Source of the DNA: Rhizobium sp. AQ_MP
GTDB lineage: Bacteria > Pseudomonadota > Alphaproteobacteria > Rhizobiales > Rhizobiaceae
Assembly (NCBI RefSeq): GCF_014237835.1
Contig: NZ_JACJVI010000006.1
Coordinates: 1 to 64,000, forward strand
Reading direction: 5' to 3'
Length of the DNA: 64,000 nt
Position numbers and translations under genes: made by a program. The notes beneath the pieces are model-generated. The model was not told where the DNA came from, searched no databases, and saw only the letters and a program-made list of their open reading frames with translations. This document shows, piece after piece, positions 52,835 through 63,934 of this stretch (positions are counted from its first letter, which is position 1; every line of letters starts with the position of its first letter).

Positions 52835-54949
52835 ATGAACATCCAGAGCCCCATCCGAAACCGGTCGATCGGTCATACGGCCTGTCCGCATGACTGTCCA
52901 TCCACCTGCGCCCTCGACGTCGAACTGACCGAGGACGGCCGCATCGGTCGCATGCGCGGGGCAACCGAGAACAGCTACACCGCCGGCGTCATTTGCGCCA
53001 AGGTCGCCCGTTATGCCGAGCGGCTCTATCACCCCGACCGCCTGATCAAGCCGGCGCGCAGGGCAGGGGCCAAGGGTGCAGGCCAGTGGCAGGATGTCAC
53101 CTGGGAAGCCGCTCTCGACGAGATAGCAGATGCCTTCGTCAAGGCCGAGCAGCGGCATGGTTCGGAAGCCATCTGGCCCTATTTCTACGCCGGCACCATG
53201 GGCCTCGTGCAGCGCGATTCCATTGAGAGACTGCGCCACGCCAAGAAATATTCTGGCTTCTTCGGCACGATCTGCACCAACATGGCCTGGACCGGCTATG
53301 TCATGGGCACCGGCACGCTGCGCGGCCCGGACCCGCGCGAGATGGCCGTCTCCGATTGCGTCGTCATCTGGGGCACCAATGCGGTCACCACCCAGGTGAA
53401 TGTCATGACCCATGCCATCAAGGCGCGGAAAGACCGTGGTGCCAAGATCGTGGTCGTCGACATCTACGACAATCCGACGATGAAGCAGGCCGATATGGCC
53501 CTGATCCTGAAGCCCGGCACCGATGCAGCACTCGCCTGCGCCGCCATGCATGTCGCTTTCCGCGATGGTCATGCGGACCGCGAATACATGGCGAAATTCG
53601 CCGACGATCCGGTAGGTCTGGAAGCGCATCTCAAGGACAAGACGCCGGAATGGGCCTCCGCCATCACCGGCCTCTCGGTCGAAGAGATCGAAGCCTTCGC
53701 CCGCCTCGTCGGCCAGACGAAAAAGACCTATTTCCGCCTCGGCTATGGCTTCACCCGCAGCCGCAATGGTGCCGTCTCCATGCATGCGGCCCTGTCGCTC
53801 TCGACCGTGCTCGGCGCCTGGCAATACGAGGGCGGTGGTGCGTTCCATTCGAACAGCGACATCTTCCAGCTAAACAAGGCGGAACTGATGGGCACGGCCA
53901 TGGTCGACCCCGAGATCCGCATGCTCGACCAGTCGCAGATCGGCCGCGTGCTGACCGGTGACGCCGAGGCGCTGCGCCATCGCGGCCCGGTCGATGCGCT
54001 GATCATCCAGAATACCAACCCGGTGAATGTCGCGCCCGAACAGCGGCTGGTGAAGCAGGGCTTCCTGCGCAACGACCTCTTCGTTGCCGTGCACGAGCAG
54101 TTCATGACCGAGACGGCGGAACTCGCCGACATCGTGCTGCCGGCCACCATGTTCGTTGAGCATGATGACATCTATCGCGGCGGCGGCCAGAGCCATATCC
54201 TGCTCGGGCCGAAACTTGTCGATGCGCCGCCCTTGGTGCGCACCAATCTCTTCGTCATCGAGGAACTGGCCAAGCGCCTCGGCGTCGCGGATCGTCCCGG
54301 CTTCGGCAAGACCGAGCGGGAGCATATCGAGCACATGCTCGCGGTCAGCGGCAAGCCGGATTTCGACACGCTGATCGAGGACAAGTGGCTCGATTGCCAG
54401 CCGGCCTTCGAGGACGCGCACTATCTGAATGGTTTTGGCCATCCGGACGGCAAGTTCCGCTTCAAGCCGGATTGGGAAGGGACGCCCGCTCCGAACAAGC
54501 CACCCGCAAGGCTCGGCTCTCTTGGCCCCGTGACGCAACTACCCGTCTATCCCGATCAGGTCGACCTGATCGAAGTGGCCGATGCCGAACATCCCTTCCG
54601 GCTTGCGACCTCTCCGGCACGCAACTTCCTCAACTCCACCTTCGCCGAGACCAAGACCTCGCGCGACAAGGAAGGCCGTCCTGAGGTCATGGTGAACCCC
54701 GCCGATGCCTCAAGCCTCGGCCTCGCCGATGGCGATGTTGTCCGCCTCGGCAATTCCAGGGGCGAGCTGCGCATCCATGCGAAGATCACCGATGCCGTGA
54801 AGCCGGGCGTGCTGGTGGCCGAGGGCCTGTGGCCGAACAAGGCTCATCTCGATGGCGAGGGCATCAACGTCCTGACCGGTGCGGATCCCGCTGCCCCGCA
54901 TGGCGGGGCCGCGTTCCACGACAACAAGGTCTGGATGAGAAAAGCATAA
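52835..54949 (+). CDS. Molybdopterin-dependent oxidoreductase with 4Fe-4S domain
   Basis: A 704-residue member of the DMSO reductase superfamily. The N-terminal iron-sulfur domain has CPHDCPSTC and a fourth Cys in GVICAKV. The bis-MGD-binding domains follow (VVIWGTNAVTTQVNV, then VVVDIYDNPTMKQAD), and the C-terminal cofactor-binding domain contains VNPADASSLGLADGDVVRL. No Tat signal precedes the iron-sulfur domain, so it should be cytosolic. No electron-transfer or membrane subunit gene is adjacent; a NUDIX gene follows after two bases. The substrate is unknown. moaD-moaE, 7 kb away, serve its cofactor. The ATG at 52835 (MNIQSPIRN) is preferred over one 14 codons upstream. Confidence 0.9.
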   Translation: MNIQSPIRNRSIGHTACPHDCPSTCALDVELTEDGRIGRMRGATENSYTAGVICAKVARYAERLYHPDRLIKPARRAGAKGAGQWQDVTWEAALDEIADAFVKAEQRHGSEAIWPYFYAGTMGLVQRDSIERLRHAKKYSGFFGTICTNMAWTGYVMGTGTLRGPDPREMAVSDCVVIWGTNAVTTQVNVMTHAIKARKDRGAKIVVVDIYDNPTMKQADMALILKPGTDAALACAAMHVAFRDGHADREYMAKFADDPVGLEAHLKDKTPEWASAITGLSVEEIEAFARLVGQTKKTYFRLGYGFTRSRNGAVSMHAALSLSTVLGAWQYEGGGAFHSNSDIFQLNKAELMGTAMVDPEIRMLDQSQIGRVLTGDAEALRHRGPVDALIIQNTNPVNVAPEQRLVKQGFLRNDLFVAVHEQFMTETAELADIVLPATMFVEHDDIYRGGGQSHILLGPKLVDAPPLVRTNLFVIEELAKRLGVADRPGFGKTEREHIEHMLAVSGKPDFDTLIEDKWLDCQPAFEDAHYLNGFGHPDGKFRFKPDWEGTPAPNKPPARLGSLGPVTQLPVYPDQVDLIEVADAEHPFRLATSPARNFLNSTFAETKTSRDKEGRPEVMVNPADASSLGLADGDVVRLGNSRGELRIHAKITDAVKPGVLVAEGLWPNKAHLDGEGINVLTGADPAAPHGGAAFHDNKVWMRKA

Positions 54950-54951
54950 AT

Positions 54952-55539
54952 ATGAGCATTTTCGACAAGGCCCGGATCGCGATCCTGGAAGACAAGACGC
55001 TGTGGAAGGGCTGGAGCCACCTGCGCGGCATCACTTTCGATTTCTTCCGCGAGGGCAGGGCGCCCCACCGCCTCTCCTGGGAGGTCTTCGAACGACGCGA
55101 GGCAGTCGGCATCCTGCTGCACAATGTCGAGCGTGACACCGTGACCCTTGTGCGGCAGTTGCGTATTCCGGCTTATCTGATGGGCGATCACGCCTATCTG
55201 CTGGAGGTTCCGGCCGGCTTCATCGACGAAGGCGAAACGCCTGAGGAAGCAGTGCTGCGCGAAGCGTTGGAGGAAACCGGCTACCGGATCACAACGGCAC
55301 GACCGACCTTTACAGCCTATATGTCGCCGGGATCAGTGACCGAAAAGCTGCATGGCTTCTACGCCAGGGTCACCGATGCCGACCGGATCGCACAGGGCGG
55401 TGGCCTCGAAGATGAGCAGGAAGATCTCGAGATCGTCGAACTGCCCTTTGCCGAGGCGCGAGAGATGGTCCAGACTGGCGAAATCGTGGATGCCAAGACA
55501 ATCATGCTCTTGCAATGGGCGGCGTTGGACAGCAAATGA
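54952..55539 (+). CDS. NUDIX hydrolase, ADP-sugar/GDP-mannose pyrophosphatase-like
   Basis: A 195-residue NUDIX enzyme. The complete box lies in GFIDEGETPEEAVLREALEE plus TGY, fitting G-x5-E-x7-RE-x2-EE-x-G. The MSPGSVTEKLHGFYA segment downstream is typical of the NudF/NudK group that hydrolyses ADP-ribose or GDP-mannose. The start at 54952 comes two bases after the oxidoreductase stop. The frame is open upstream, but that part overlaps the oxidoreductase. The link between the two is only positional. Confidence 0.88.
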   Translation: MSIFDKARIAILEDKTLWKGWSHLRGITFDFFREGRAPHRLSWEVFERREAVGILLHNVERDTVTLVRQLRIPAYLMGDHAYLLEVPAGFIDEGETPEEAVLREALEETGYRITTARPTFTAYMSPGSVTEKLHGFYARVTDADRIAQGGGLEDEQEDLEIVELPFAEAREMVQTGEIVDAKTIMLLQWAALDSK

Positions 55540-55548
55540 GCGCGTGCC

Positions 55549-56205
55549 TCAGGCGCTGATCAACCTGGCGCTTGCGTCCGTCCCCGATGAGAGCCGCTCG
55601 ACGCTGCCGTCCGCGCGCATGGTTACCTGCCCCGATGCCACCAGCTTCAGTGCCGCCGCATAGGTCTGGTGCTCCACCGTCAGCACGCGTGCCGCCAGCG
55701 TCTCTGCCGTGTCATCGATCAGTACGGGCACGACCGACTGCGCAATAACAGGGCCTTCATCCATGCCTTCGGTGACGAAATGCACGGTGCAGCCGGCGAC
55801 CTTCATGCCCGCGTCGATGGCTCGCTGATGCGTGTTGAGGCCCGGGAACAGCGGCAGAAGGGAGGGATGGATGTTGAGGATCCGTCCTTCATGCGGACGG
55901 ATGAAATCGCCGGATAGCAGGCGCATATAGCCCGCGAGGCAAACAAGGTCAGGACCGATCTCGGCGAGTGCGGCGAGGATGGCAGCCTCGTGCTCACCCT
56001 TTGAGGCATAAGACTTGCGTTCGAAAACGTGCGTCGGAATGCCCAGCGCTTCTGCCTTGGCAAGGCCGCCGGCCTCGGGCTTGTCGGAGAAGACGGCTAC
56101 GATCTCGGCCGGGTAATCGGCTGCTTCGCAGGCTTTTGCCAGCGCCAGCATGTTCGACCCGCCGCCGGAAATGAAGGCGACGACGCGTTTGCGCGATCCG
56201 CTCAT
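55549..56205 (-). CDS. purN: Phosphoribosylglycinamide formyltransferase
   Basis: A 218-residue GART enzyme of de novo purine synthesis, using 10-formyltetrahydrofolate. [10 protein letters not shown] near the N-terminus binds phosphate. The catalytic motif spans [18 protein letters not shown], with the conserved His in [14 protein letters not shown] and the active-site Asp in MDEGPVI. Coupled to purM by ATGA. Confidence 0.96.
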   Translation of the reverse strand: MSGSRKRVVAFISGGGSNMLALAKACEAADYPAEIVAVFSDKPEAGGLAKAEALGIPTHVFERKSYASKGEHEAAILAALAEIGPDLVCLAGYMRLLSGDFIRPHEGRILNIHPSLLPLFPGLNTHQRAIDAGMKVAGCTVHFVTEGMDEGPVIAQSVVPVLIDDTAETLAARVLTVEHQTYAAALKLVASGQVTMRADGSVERLSSGTDASARLISA

Positions 56206-57275
56206 AGGGCGAGCGTACCCTTGTAGGTCACGCCATGCGCACCCTCTTCGCGGGCGATCATGCGACCCAGACGGGCAACGGTCTCACCTTCGGCTTCCAG
56301 CACCTTGGTGACCTCGTCCACCTTGTCGGCGGAGACGACGACGATCATGCCGATGCCGCAGTTGAAGGTGCGCAGCATCTCGTTCTGGGCAACGCCGCCG
56401 GTCTTGGCGAGCCAGGAGAAGACGGCTGGAACTTGGAAGGAGGAGAGATCGATCTCGGCAGCCAGATGCTTCGGCAGCACGCGCGGGATATTCTCCGGGA
56501 AACCGCCGCCGGTGATATGGGCGAGCGCCTTCAACGCCCCAGTTTCCTTGATCGCCTTCAGAAGCGGCTTCACATAGATGCGGGTCGGGGTCAGAAGCGC
56601 TGCACCGAGCGACTGTCCTTCGGCGAAGGGCGCCGGCGCATCCCAGGCAAGGCCCGAGAGTTCGACGATCTTGCGCACCAGCGAAAAGCCGTTGGAATGC
56701 ACGCCCGAGGAGGATAGGCCGAGGATCACGTCGCCTTCGGCGATGTCGCCTGCCGGCAAAAGCTCGCCCCGCTCGGCAGCACCGACGGCAAAGCCTGCAA
56801 GGTCGTAATCGCCTTTGGAATACATGCCCGGCATTTCGGCCGTCTCGCCGCCGATCAGTGCGCAGCCTGCCTCGCGGCAGCCGGCGGCAATGCCCTGGAC
56901 GATTGCCGCACCCTGGTCAGGGTCGAGCTTGCCGGTGGCGAAATAGTCGAGAAAGAGCAGGGGCTCAGCGCCCTGGACGACGAGATCGTTGACGCACATG
57001 GCAACGAGGTCGATGCCGACGGTGTCGTGAATGTCGGCGTCGATCGCGATCTTCAGCTTGGTGCCGACGCCGTCATTGGCGGCCACCAGGATCGGGTCCT
57101 TGAAGCCCGCGGCCTTGAGGTCGAAGAGGCCGCCGAAACCGCCGATCTCGCCATCCGCACCGGGACGGCGGGTCGACTTCACGGCCGGCTTGATCTTCTC
57201 GACCATCAGGTTGCCCGCGTCGATGTCGACGCCCGCATCGCTATAGGTCAACCCGTTCTTGCCAGCCTGGCTCAT
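56202..57275 (-). CDS. purM: Phosphoribosylformylglycinamidine cyclo-ligase
   Basis: A 357-residue AIR synthetase, ATP-dependent ring closure in purine synthesis. It starts [21 protein letters not shown] after a GGAGG ribosome site; 14 upstream codons are not used. Family segments include [24 protein letters not shown] and [14 protein letters not shown]. Its stop overlaps the purN start, giving a purM-purN operon as in many bacteria. Confidence 0.96.
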   Translation of the reverse strand: MSQAGKNGLTYSDAGVDIDAGNLMVEKIKPAVKSTRRPGADGEIGGFGGLFDLKAAGFKDPILVAANDGVGTKLKIAIDADIHDTVGIDLVAMCVNDLVVQGAEPLLFLDYFATGKLDPDQGAAIVQGIAAGCREAGCALIGGETAEMPGMYSKGDYDLAGFAVGAAERGELLPAGDIAEGDVILGLSSSGVHSNGFSLVRKIVELSGLAWDAPAPFAEGQSLGAALLTPTRIYVKPLLKAIKETGALKALAHITGGGFPENIPRVLPKHLAAEIDLSSFQVPAVFSWLAKTGGVAQNEMLRTFNCGIGMIVVVSADKVDEVTKVLEAEGETVARLGRMIAREEGAHGVTYKGTLAL

Positions 57276-57514
57276 GCCTGCCTCCGATCCTGCGAGAATT
57301 TCGGCTGGCCATGGCATGAAGAGGCGTCTGATGCAAGCAGCGAGCCGGAGAAGCGCACGATTTCCCGGCCATTCTCGGCTCTGATCCCATCTTCTCGCTG
57401 CCGAACCGGCCGCAGTTCTTGACCAAGGCTTCTGCGGTAACCTATCTCCTGTTACGGCGTTGCAGCAGAGAGATTTCGCCTCGCCTGGAGCAGAACGTAA
57501 AAACGGAGACGGAC

Positions 57515-58669
57515 ATGCCTCGCTACATCAGTGGAATTGGCCTCCGCCGCCAGGTCCTCTTCTGGCTCTTGACGCTGGCTGTCTTCATCGCCTTCCTGAT
57601 GCTGTTCTCGTCGATCCTGCTGCCCTTCATCGCCGGCATGGCGCTCGCCTATTTTCTCGATCCGGTCGCCGACCGGCTGGAGCGCATCGGCCTCAGTCGC
57701 CTGATGGCGACGATTGTCATTCTCGTATCCTTTGTCGTTGTTTTCGTGCTGTCGCTGATGATCATCATTCCGGTGCTCGCCAGCCAGATGAACGACTTCA
57801 TCCAGCGGGTCCCCGGTTATGTGACCCAGCTGCAGAGTTTCATTGCCACCTCCAACGCCTCATGGCTGCCGGATTGGGTCAATGGCCAGATGGGCACCAT
57901 CAAGGAGAACTTCTCGCGCTACATCAGCCAAGGCGTGGGCTTCATCGGCACGCTGCTCGAACAGATCTGGAACTCCGGCAAGGCGCTGCTCGATATCGCC
58001 TCGCTGCTCGTCGTCACCCCCGTTGTCGCCTTCTATCTGCTGCTCGACTGGGACCACATGATCGAGAAGGTCGACAGCTGGGTGCCGCGTAACCAGGTGG
58101 CAACCGTCCGCAAGTTGGCGACGGAACTCGACAGCACGATTGCCGGCTTCGTCCGTGGCCAGGGCTCGCTCTGCCTGATCCTTGGAATCTTCTATGCGAT
58201 CGCGCTTTCGGTCGCCGGTCTCAACTTCGGCCTGCTCATCGGCTTCTTCACCGGCATGATCAGCTTCATTCCCTATGTCGGCTCGACCGTCGGCCTGCTT
58301 CTGTCGCTCGGCGTCGCCCTGGTTCAGTTCTGGCCGGATTTCATCTGGGTCGGCGTCATTGCCGGCATCTTCTTTTTCGGCCAGTTCATCGAGGGCAACA
58401 TTCTCCAGCCCAAGCTGGTGGGGAAAAGTGTTGGCCTGCATCCGGTATGGCTGATGTTTGCGCTGTTTGCCTTCGGTGCGCTTTTCGGCTTTGTCGGCGT
58501 GCTCGTGGCCGTTCCGGCCGCAGCGGCGGTCGGCGTGCTTGTTCGCTTCGCCATCTCGCGTTATCTTGAAAGCGATCTCTATTACGGAACGACGGTCGCG
58601 ATTGCGCCTCCTTCCCCCGCCGTGGCCGAGATCGCTCCCCCTGTGAACAGAGACGTGCCAGAGGCATGA
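57515..58669 (+). CDS. AI-2E/PerM family transporter
   Basis: A 384-residue membrane protein with about eight helices. The features of the AI-2E (PerM/TqsA) family are [20 protein letters not shown] near the N-terminus, [17 protein letters not shown] in the centre and [17 protein letters not shown] near the C-terminus. The name does not prove autoinducer transport; many members are of unknown substrate or act as Na+/H+ antiporters. Start after GGAGA. The stop touches the hdaA start (TGAATG); perM-type genes often precede hda/hdaA. Confidence 0.88.
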   Translation: MPRYISGIGLRRQVLFWLLTLAVFIAFLMLFSSILLPFIAGMALAYFLDPVADRLERIGLSRLMATIVILVSFVVVFVLSLMIIIPVLASQMNDFIQRVPGYVTQLQSFIATSNASWLPDWVNGQMGTIKENFSRYISQGVGFIGTLLEQIWNSGKALLDIASLLVVTPVVAFYLLLDWDHMIEKVDSWVPRNQVATVRKLATELDSTIAGFVRGQGSLCLILGIFYAIALSVAGLNFGLLIGFFTGMISFIPYVGSTVGLLLSLGVALVQFWPDFIWVGVIAGIFFFGQFIEGNILQPKLVGKSVGLHPVWLMFALFAFGALFGFVGVLVAVPAAAAVGVLVRFAISRYLESDLYYGTTVAIAPPSPAVAEIAPPVNRDVPEA

Positions 58670-59383
58670 ATGACTGACGCCAAGATGGCTCCCGAAAAGC
58701 GCGGAGCCGCAGAACAACTGCCGCTCGCTTTCGAGCATGGCTCGGCGACCGGCCGTGACGACCTGCTGGTTTCCGAGCGCATGGCGGCTGCCGTGTCGAT
58801 CGTCGACGCCTGGCCGAACTGGCCCTCGCCGGTGGTCATCCTCACGGGACCGGAAGGCTCGGGCAAGTCGCACCTCGCGCAGATCTTCCGCGACACCGCC
58901 GGCGCCACCGATATCCTGCCCAAACCGGGCGAGAAAGCTTCCGAGGCCGCCGCTGCCGGCCCGGTGCTGTTCGAGGATGCCGACCGGACGGGTTTCGACG
59001 AGGTGGAACTCTTTCATGTCATCAATGCCGTGCGCCAGCACGGCACGACCTTGCTCATCACCTCGCGCAGCTTCCCGCCATCCTGGAATGTCGCTCTGCC
59101 GGATCTGAATTCTCGGCTGAAGGCGGCCACCGTCGTGGAGATCGGAGCGCCGGACGAAGAGCTTCTCGGCCAGCTGATCACCAAGCTCTTTGCCGATCGC
59201 CAGCTTTACATCGATGACAAGATTGTCGGCTATATCGTCAGTCGCATGGAGCGTTCCTTCTCGGCCGCCCAGGTGGTGGTCGATCGAATGGACAGGCTGG
59301 CCCTTGCCCGCCGCGCCAAGATCAGCCGCAGCCTGGCCGCAGAGGTTCTCGAAACTCTTGAGGCGGCCGATATCCGGGAATAG
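58670..59383 (+). CDS. hdaA: DnaA-related regulatory inactivator HdaA
   Basis: A 237-residue AAA+ protein like DnaA domain III, without the DNA-binding domain. It starts with QLPLAFEH, a clamp-binding-like motif close to the N-terminus. Walker A is [10 protein letters not shown] Walker B-like LFEDAD and a sensor-like TSRSFPPSW follow, with the arginine-finger region [11 protein letters not shown]. In Caulobacter HdaA acts with the beta clamp to stimulate ATP hydrolysis by DnaA, limiting re-initiation. Placed directly after the AI-2E gene and before ppk. Confidence 0.9.
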   Translation: MTDAKMAPEKRGAAEQLPLAFEHGSATGRDDLLVSERMAAAVSIVDAWPNWPSPVVILTGPEGSGKSHLAQIFRDTAGATDILPKPGEKASEAAAAGPVLFEDADRTGFDEVELFHVINAVRQHGTTLLITSRSFPPSWNVALPDLNSRLKAATVVEIGAPDEELLGQLITKLFADRQLYIDDKIVGYIVSRMERSFSAAQVVVDRMDRLALARRAKISRSLAAEVLETLEAADIRE

Positions 59384-59448
59384 TCGTCGTCACAGATCTG
59401 TCGTCAAACTGTTATAATCGGCACCAACGACAAACGAAGGGGCGAATC

Positions 59449-61641
59449 ATGGACAGCGCAGTACACGGCACGGATGGCGAAACCGGTCTGGAGGTCGCGC
59501 CCGCCGAGGATCTGCTGACCAGCCCACTGCGCTTCATCAACCGCGAATTCTCCTGGCTCCAGTTCAATCGCCGTGTTCTCGAGGAGACGCTGAACACTGC
59601 CCACCCGCTTCTGGAGCGCGTGCGCTTCCTGTCGATCTCGGCAGCGAACCTCGACGAGTTCTTCATGGTGCGCGTGGCCGGCCTCGAAGGTCAGGTCCGC
59701 CAGGGCATCGTGATCAAGAGTCCCGATGGCAAGACGCCCGCCGAACAGCTCGATGATATCCTGAAGGAAATCGACAACCTGCAGATGGAGCAGCAGGCCT
59801 CGCTCGCCGTCCTGCAGCAATACTTGGCCCAGGAAGAGATCCTGATCGTTCGCCCGGCGGCCCTGTCCGAGGCGGACCGCGGCTGGCTCGAAACCACCTT
59901 CGAGGAATCGATCTTCCCGGTCCTGACCCCGCTCTCGATCGACCCGGCCCACCCGTTCCCCTTCATCCCCAACCTCGGCTTCTCCATGGGTCTGCAGCTT
60001 TGCTCCAGCCGCACCGGCGAGCCGATGACCGCGCTTCTGCGTCTGCCGCCCACCCTCGACCGTTTCATCCGCCTCCCGGATGAGGGCGCCACGATCCGCT
60101 ACATCACGCTCGAGGATATGGTCGGCCTGTTCATCAACCGGCTTTACCCGGGATATGAGGTCAAGGGCTTCGGCACCTTCCGTATCATCCGCGACAGCGA
60201 TATCGAAGTCGAGGAAGAGGCTGAAGATCTGGTGCGCTTCTTCGAGACAGCGCTGAAGCGTCGCCGCCGCGGCTCCGTCATCCGCATCGAGGTGGACAGC
60301 GAGATGCCGGTGGCGCTGCGCCAGTTCGTGGTGCATGAACTTGGTGTTGCCGATAATCGCGTTGCGGTTCTCCCGGGGCTGCTAGCGCTGAACACGATTT
60401 CCGAAATCACCAAGGCGCCGCGCGACGATCTGCGCTTCGAGCAATACAATGCCCGCTTCCCGGAGCGCGTGCGCGAGCATGCCGGCGACTGCCTCGCGGC
60501 GATCCGCGAAAAGGACATGATCGTCCACCACCCCTATGAGAGCTTCGATGTCGTCGTGCAGTTCCTGCTGCAGGCTGCCCGCGATCCCGACGTGCTCGCG
60601 ATCAAGCAGACGCTCTATCGGACCTCGAACGACAGCCCGATCGTCCGCGCCCTGATCGACGCTGCCGAGGCCGGAAAGTCGGTAACCGCCCTGGTCGAAC
60701 TCAAGGCCCGTTTTGACGAAGAAGCGAATATCCGCTGGGCCCGCGACCTCGAGCGTGCCGGCGTGCAGGTCGTCTTCGGCTTCATCGAACTCAAGACCCA
60801 CGCCAAGATGTCCATGGTCGTGCGCCGCGAGGATGGCAAGCTCCGCACCTATTGCCACCTCGGCACCGGCAACTATCATCCGGTCACCGCGAAGATCTAC
60901 ACGGATCTCTCCTTCTTCACCTGCAATCCGAAGATCGCCCATGACATGGCGAATGTCTTCAACTTCATCACGGGCTACGGCGAGCCGGAAGAGGGCATGA
61001 AGCTTGCGGTCTCGCCCTACACGCTGCGCCCGCGCATCCTGAAGCATATCCGCGAGGAAATCGAACATGCCAGGGCCGGGCGTCCGGCTGCCATCTGGAT
61101 GAAGATGAACTCGCTCGTCGATCCCGAGATCATCGACGCACTGTATGAGGCAAGCGGAGCAGCGGTCGAGGTCGACCTCGTCATTCGCGGCATCTGCTGC
61201 CTTCGCCCGCGTGTGCCCGGGCTCTCCGACAACATCCGCGTCAAGTCGATCGTCGGACGTTTCCTGGAGCACAGCCGCATCTTCTGCTTCGGCAACGGCC
61301 ATGGCCTGCCCTCGGAAAAGGCGCTCGTCTATATCGGCTCTGCCGACATGATGCCGCGCAATCTCGACCGCCGGGTCGAAACTTTGGTGCCGCTCATTAA
61401 CCCCACTGTCCATGAGCAGGTCCTGTCCCAGATCATGCTGGGCAACCTGATTGACAATCAACAGAGCTACGAGATATTGCCCGACGGTACATCACGGCGA
61501 ATTGAAGTGCGACAGGGTGAGGAACCTTTCAACGCCCAGCACTATTTCATGACCAATCCGAGCCTGTCTGGTCGCGGAGAAGCCTTGAAATCAAGCGCAC
61601 CGAAACTGATTGCCGGTCTGATTTCCGGCAGGAAACGATAA
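59449..61641 (+). CDS. ppk: Polyphosphate kinase 1
   Basis: A 730-residue PPK1 that reversibly makes polyphosphate from ATP. The N-terminal domain begins around [19 protein letters not shown]. The autophosphorylated His is in [14 protein letters not shown], and the [10 protein letters not shown] segment follows. The second HKD-like region holds [15 protein letters not shown]. Full length. The start follows AAGGGG. ppx comes 12 bases downstream, the usual pairing. Confidence 0.96.
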   Translation: MDSAVHGTDGETGLEVAPAEDLLTSPLRFINREFSWLQFNRRVLEETLNTAHPLLERVRFLSISAANLDEFFMVRVAGLEGQVRQGIVIKSPDGKTPAEQLDDILKEIDNLQMEQQASLAVLQQYLAQEEILIVRPAALSEADRGWLETTFEESIFPVLTPLSIDPAHPFPFIPNLGFSMGLQLCSSRTGEPMTALLRLPPTLDRFIRLPDEGATIRYITLEDMVGLFINRLYPGYEVKGFGTFRIIRDSDIEVEEEAEDLVRFFETALKRRRRGSVIRIEVDSEMPVALRQFVVHELGVADNRVAVLPGLLALNTISEITKAPRDDLRFEQYNARFPERVREHAGDCLAAIREKDMIVHHPYESFDVVVQFLLQAARDPDVLAIKQTLYRTSNDSPIVRALIDAAEAGKSVTALVELKARFDEEANIRWARDLERAGVQVVFGFIELKTHAKMSMVVRREDGKLRTYCHLGTGNYHPVTAKIYTDLSFFTCNPKIAHDMANVFNFITGYGEPEEGMKLAVSPYTLRPRILKHIREEIEHARAGRPAAIWMKMNSLVDPEIIDALYEASGAAVEVDLVIRGICCLRPRVPGLSDNIRVKSIVGRFLEHSRIFCFGNGHGLPSEKALVYIGSADMMPRNLDRRVETLVPLINPTVHEQVLSQIMLGNLIDNQQSYEILPDGTSRRIEVRQGEEPFNAQHYFMTNPSLSGRGEALKSSAPKLIAGLISGRKR

Positions 61642-61653
61642 CACTGGTACCTC

Positions 61654-63174
61654 ATGACAAGATCTGAAGCGCAGGGGCGTCTTCCCGGTATCGCCCCTGT
61701 CTCCGTTGTCGACATCGGCTCCAACTCGATCCGCCTCGTGATCTACGAGGGATTGTCCCGCGCACCGACGGTTCTCTTCAACGAGAAGGTTCTTTGTGGT
61801 CTCGGCAAGGGGGTCGCCACCACCGGCCGGATGGACGAGGATGGTGTCGAACGGGCGCTGGTTGCACTGCGCCGCTTTCGTGCCCTCTCCAACCAGGCCC
61901 AGGCTACGCGTATGTATGTGCTGGCGACGGCGGCCGCGCGTGAGGCGTCCAACGGTCCGGATTTCATCCGTCGTGCCGAGGAGATTCTTGGGCACGAAAT
62001 TCAGGTCCTGACCGGCGAGGAAGAGGCGAAGTATTCCGCGCTTGGCGTGGTGAGCGGCTTCCATGATGCCGATGGCATTGCCGGCGACCTCGGCGGCGGT
62101 TCGCTGGAATTGATCGACATCAGTGGCAAGAGCTTCGGTCAGGGCATCACGCTGCCGCTCGGCGGCCTGCGCCTCTCAGAAAGCGTCGATGGATCGCTGC
62201 CCAAGGCACGTGGGCTCGCCAAGAAGCTGGTGGCCGATGCATCGCTCCTGAAAAAGGGGCAGGGACGCACTTTCTATGCGGTCGGCGGCACCTGGCGCAA
62301 CATCGCCAAGCTGCACATGGAAATCCGCAAATATCCGCTGCACATGATGCAGGGCTATGAGCTGCCCTATGACGAGATCGCCTTCTTCCTCGAAGAGATC
62401 ATCTCCGGCGCCAACAGCCGCGACCCGGCCTGGTCGGTCATTTCGAAGAGCCGCCGCAACCTGATCCCCTTTGGCGCGATCGCCATGCGCGAGGTGATTG
62501 AGATCATGCAGCCGAAAAGCGTCTGCTTCTCGGCCCAGGGCGTGCGCGAAGGCTATCTGTATTCGCTGCTTCTCGAAGAGGAACAGGCGCTCGATCCGCT
62601 GATCGAGGCGGCTGACGAACTCGCCATCCTGCGTGCCCGCTCGCCCGAACATGCCCGCGAACTCGCCGCCTGGACCGGTCGCATGATGCCGTACTTCGAC
62701 ATCGAGGAGACCGAAGAGGAAAGCCGCTATCGCCAGGCGGCCTGTCTGCTGGCCGATATCAGCTGGCGCGCCCATCCCGATTATCGCGGCCTGCAGGCGC
62801 TGAACGTGATTGCCCACTCCTCCTTCGTCGGCATCACCCATCCGGGCCGCGCCTTCATCGCGCTCACAAACTACTATCGCTTCGAAGGCCTGCATGACGA
62901 CGGCCAGACCGGCCCGCTGGCGGCGATCGCCACCGAGCGCCTGCTCGACCGGGCAAAGCTTGTCGGCGGCATGCTGCGCGTCGTCTACCTCTTCTCGGCC
63001 TCCATGCCGGGGGTGGTCCACAATCTGAGCTTCCGTCGCTCCTCCAATCCCGAGCTCGACCTCGAATTCGTCGTGCCCAAGGCCTACGAGGACTTCGCCG
63101 GCGAGCGGCTCGATGGCCGCCTGATGCAGCTGTCGAAGCTGACCGGCAAGCGGCTGGCCTTCGTCTACGAATAA
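61654..63174 (+). CDS. ppx: Exopolyphosphatase (Ppx/GppA family)
   Basis: A 506-residue phosphatase of the actin-like ASKHA fold that removes terminal phosphates from polyphosphate; pppGpp is an alternative substrate in this family. VVDIGSNSIRLVIYEG is the phosphate-1 loop, LTGEEEAKYSALGV the middle motif and DLGGGSLELIDI the second phosphate loop. A C-terminal all-helical domain (about 310-500) is longer than in GppA. Directly after ppk. Confidence 0.93.
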   Translation: MTRSEAQGRLPGIAPVSVVDIGSNSIRLVIYEGLSRAPTVLFNEKVLCGLGKGVATTGRMDEDGVERALVALRRFRALSNQAQATRMYVLATAAAREASNGPDFIRRAEEILGHEIQVLTGEEEAKYSALGVVSGFHDADGIAGDLGGGSLELIDISGKSFGQGITLPLGGLRLSESVDGSLPKARGLAKKLVADASLLKKGQGRTFYAVGGTWRNIAKLHMEIRKYPLHMMQGYELPYDEIAFFLEEIISGANSRDPAWSVISKSRRNLIPFGAIAMREVIEIMQPKSVCFSAQGVREGYLYSLLLEEEQALDPLIEAADELAILRARSPEHARELAAWTGRMMPYFDIEETEEESRYRQAACLLADISWRAHPDYRGLQALNVIAHSSFVGITHPGRAFIALTNYYRFEGLHDDGQTGPLAAIATERLLDRAKLVGGMLRVVYLFSASMPGVVHNLSFRRSSNPELDLEFVVPKAYEDFAGERLDGRLMQLSKLTGKRLAFVYE

Positions 63175-63219
63175 CCGGGGATTGCCCGCAGCCAGGATAT
63201 CGATAATTCTCTGATCGGA

Positions 63220-63238
63220 ACCGCGCCTTGGGCGCGGT
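63220..63238 (+). terminator. Hairpin after ppx
   Basis: ACCGCGCC (63220-63227), TTG and GGCGCGGT (63231-63238) form a strong 8-bp stem, but no T-run follows. It may be a 3' stabiliser or a Rho-assisted end. Confidence 0.4.
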
Positions 63239-63285
63239 CCTGACGGCTTACGCCGTGCTGTGGTCCAACTCCGGGGTGTAGCGAT

Positions 63286-63813
63286 ATGGTGTTCGGCAGG
63301 CTTGGCAGAGGTCGCAATCGTCTGGCGCGCGAGGTGGTCTCCGCGACCGTACGGGCATTGCCGCTACTCTTGGCCACGGCAGCTTGTGTGTCGGCGGAGG
63401 ATGCCCGCAAGTGGATGGGCGACCAGCAGGAGAACGTTGCCACGCTGATCTATGGTGTGCCGCAGAGCGACGACGCGCCGATTGCCTTCCGATGCGAGCT
63501 GCCGGCCCGCGACTTCTTCATCACCATGGCCGTGGACCCGAACTTCGAGCCGAAGGCAGGGACGGTTCCACTGACGCTGACCGCGCCGCCATCGATGGAG
63601 CAGCTGACGCTCGAGGCGGACATCCTGTTCATTGAGGACATGGAGGTTACATTCCTGGAAGCCAAGCCAGCTTTCGACGTGCCGATTGCGCGGATGCTGA
63701 AGCAGGGCAACGAATTGCGCTTCACGCTAGGCGAAAAGACCTTTGTTTATCCCCTGGCCGGGGCGGCGGACGCCATGGGACCAATTGAGGCGGCCTGCGC
63801 CAAGCCCACTTGA
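63286..63813 (+). CDS. Exported protein of unknown function
   Basis: A 175-residue protein with a basic N-terminus and a hydrophobic segment (about 22-34) ending CVSA-ED, a plausible signal-peptidase site. The mature part is short-strand and acidic, with FRCELPARDFFITMAV and a C-terminal Cys near the end. I do not recognise a family. The ribosome site is weak (GGGGTG at long spacing). It stands alone between ppx and a convergent gene. Confidence 0.65.
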   Translation: MVFGRLGRGRNRLAREVVSATVRALPLLLATAACVSAEDARKWMGDQQENVATLIYGVPQSDDAPIAFRCELPARDFFITMAVDPNFEPKAGTVPLTLTAPPSMEQLTLEADILFIEDMEVTFLEAKPAFDVPIARMLKQGNELRFTLGEKTFVYPLAGAADAMGPIEAACAKPT

Positions 63814-63890
63814 AGGCCGGTTTGCTCTGTCTGCCAGAACAACAATGGCGCGGGACCACTGGCCCCGTGCATTGACGTGATGCGACCGGA

Positions 63891-63912
63891 TCGGGCGGCG
63901 CCTGCCGCCCGA
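63891..63912. terminator. Hairpin between the exported-protein gene and the next gene
   Basis: TCGGGCGGC (63891-63899), GCCT and GCCGCCCGA (63904-63912) form a perfect 9-bp stem between convergent genes. There is no T-run. Confidence 0.45.
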
Positions 63913-63934
63913 CCCATGCACGAATGACTGCCGC

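Noticed and set aside
52760-53848. 360-codon N-terminal extension of rlmJ
   Set aside because: RlmJ begins MNYRHIYHAGNFADVLKH in all homologues I know; the extension runs antisense to the oxidoreductase gene.
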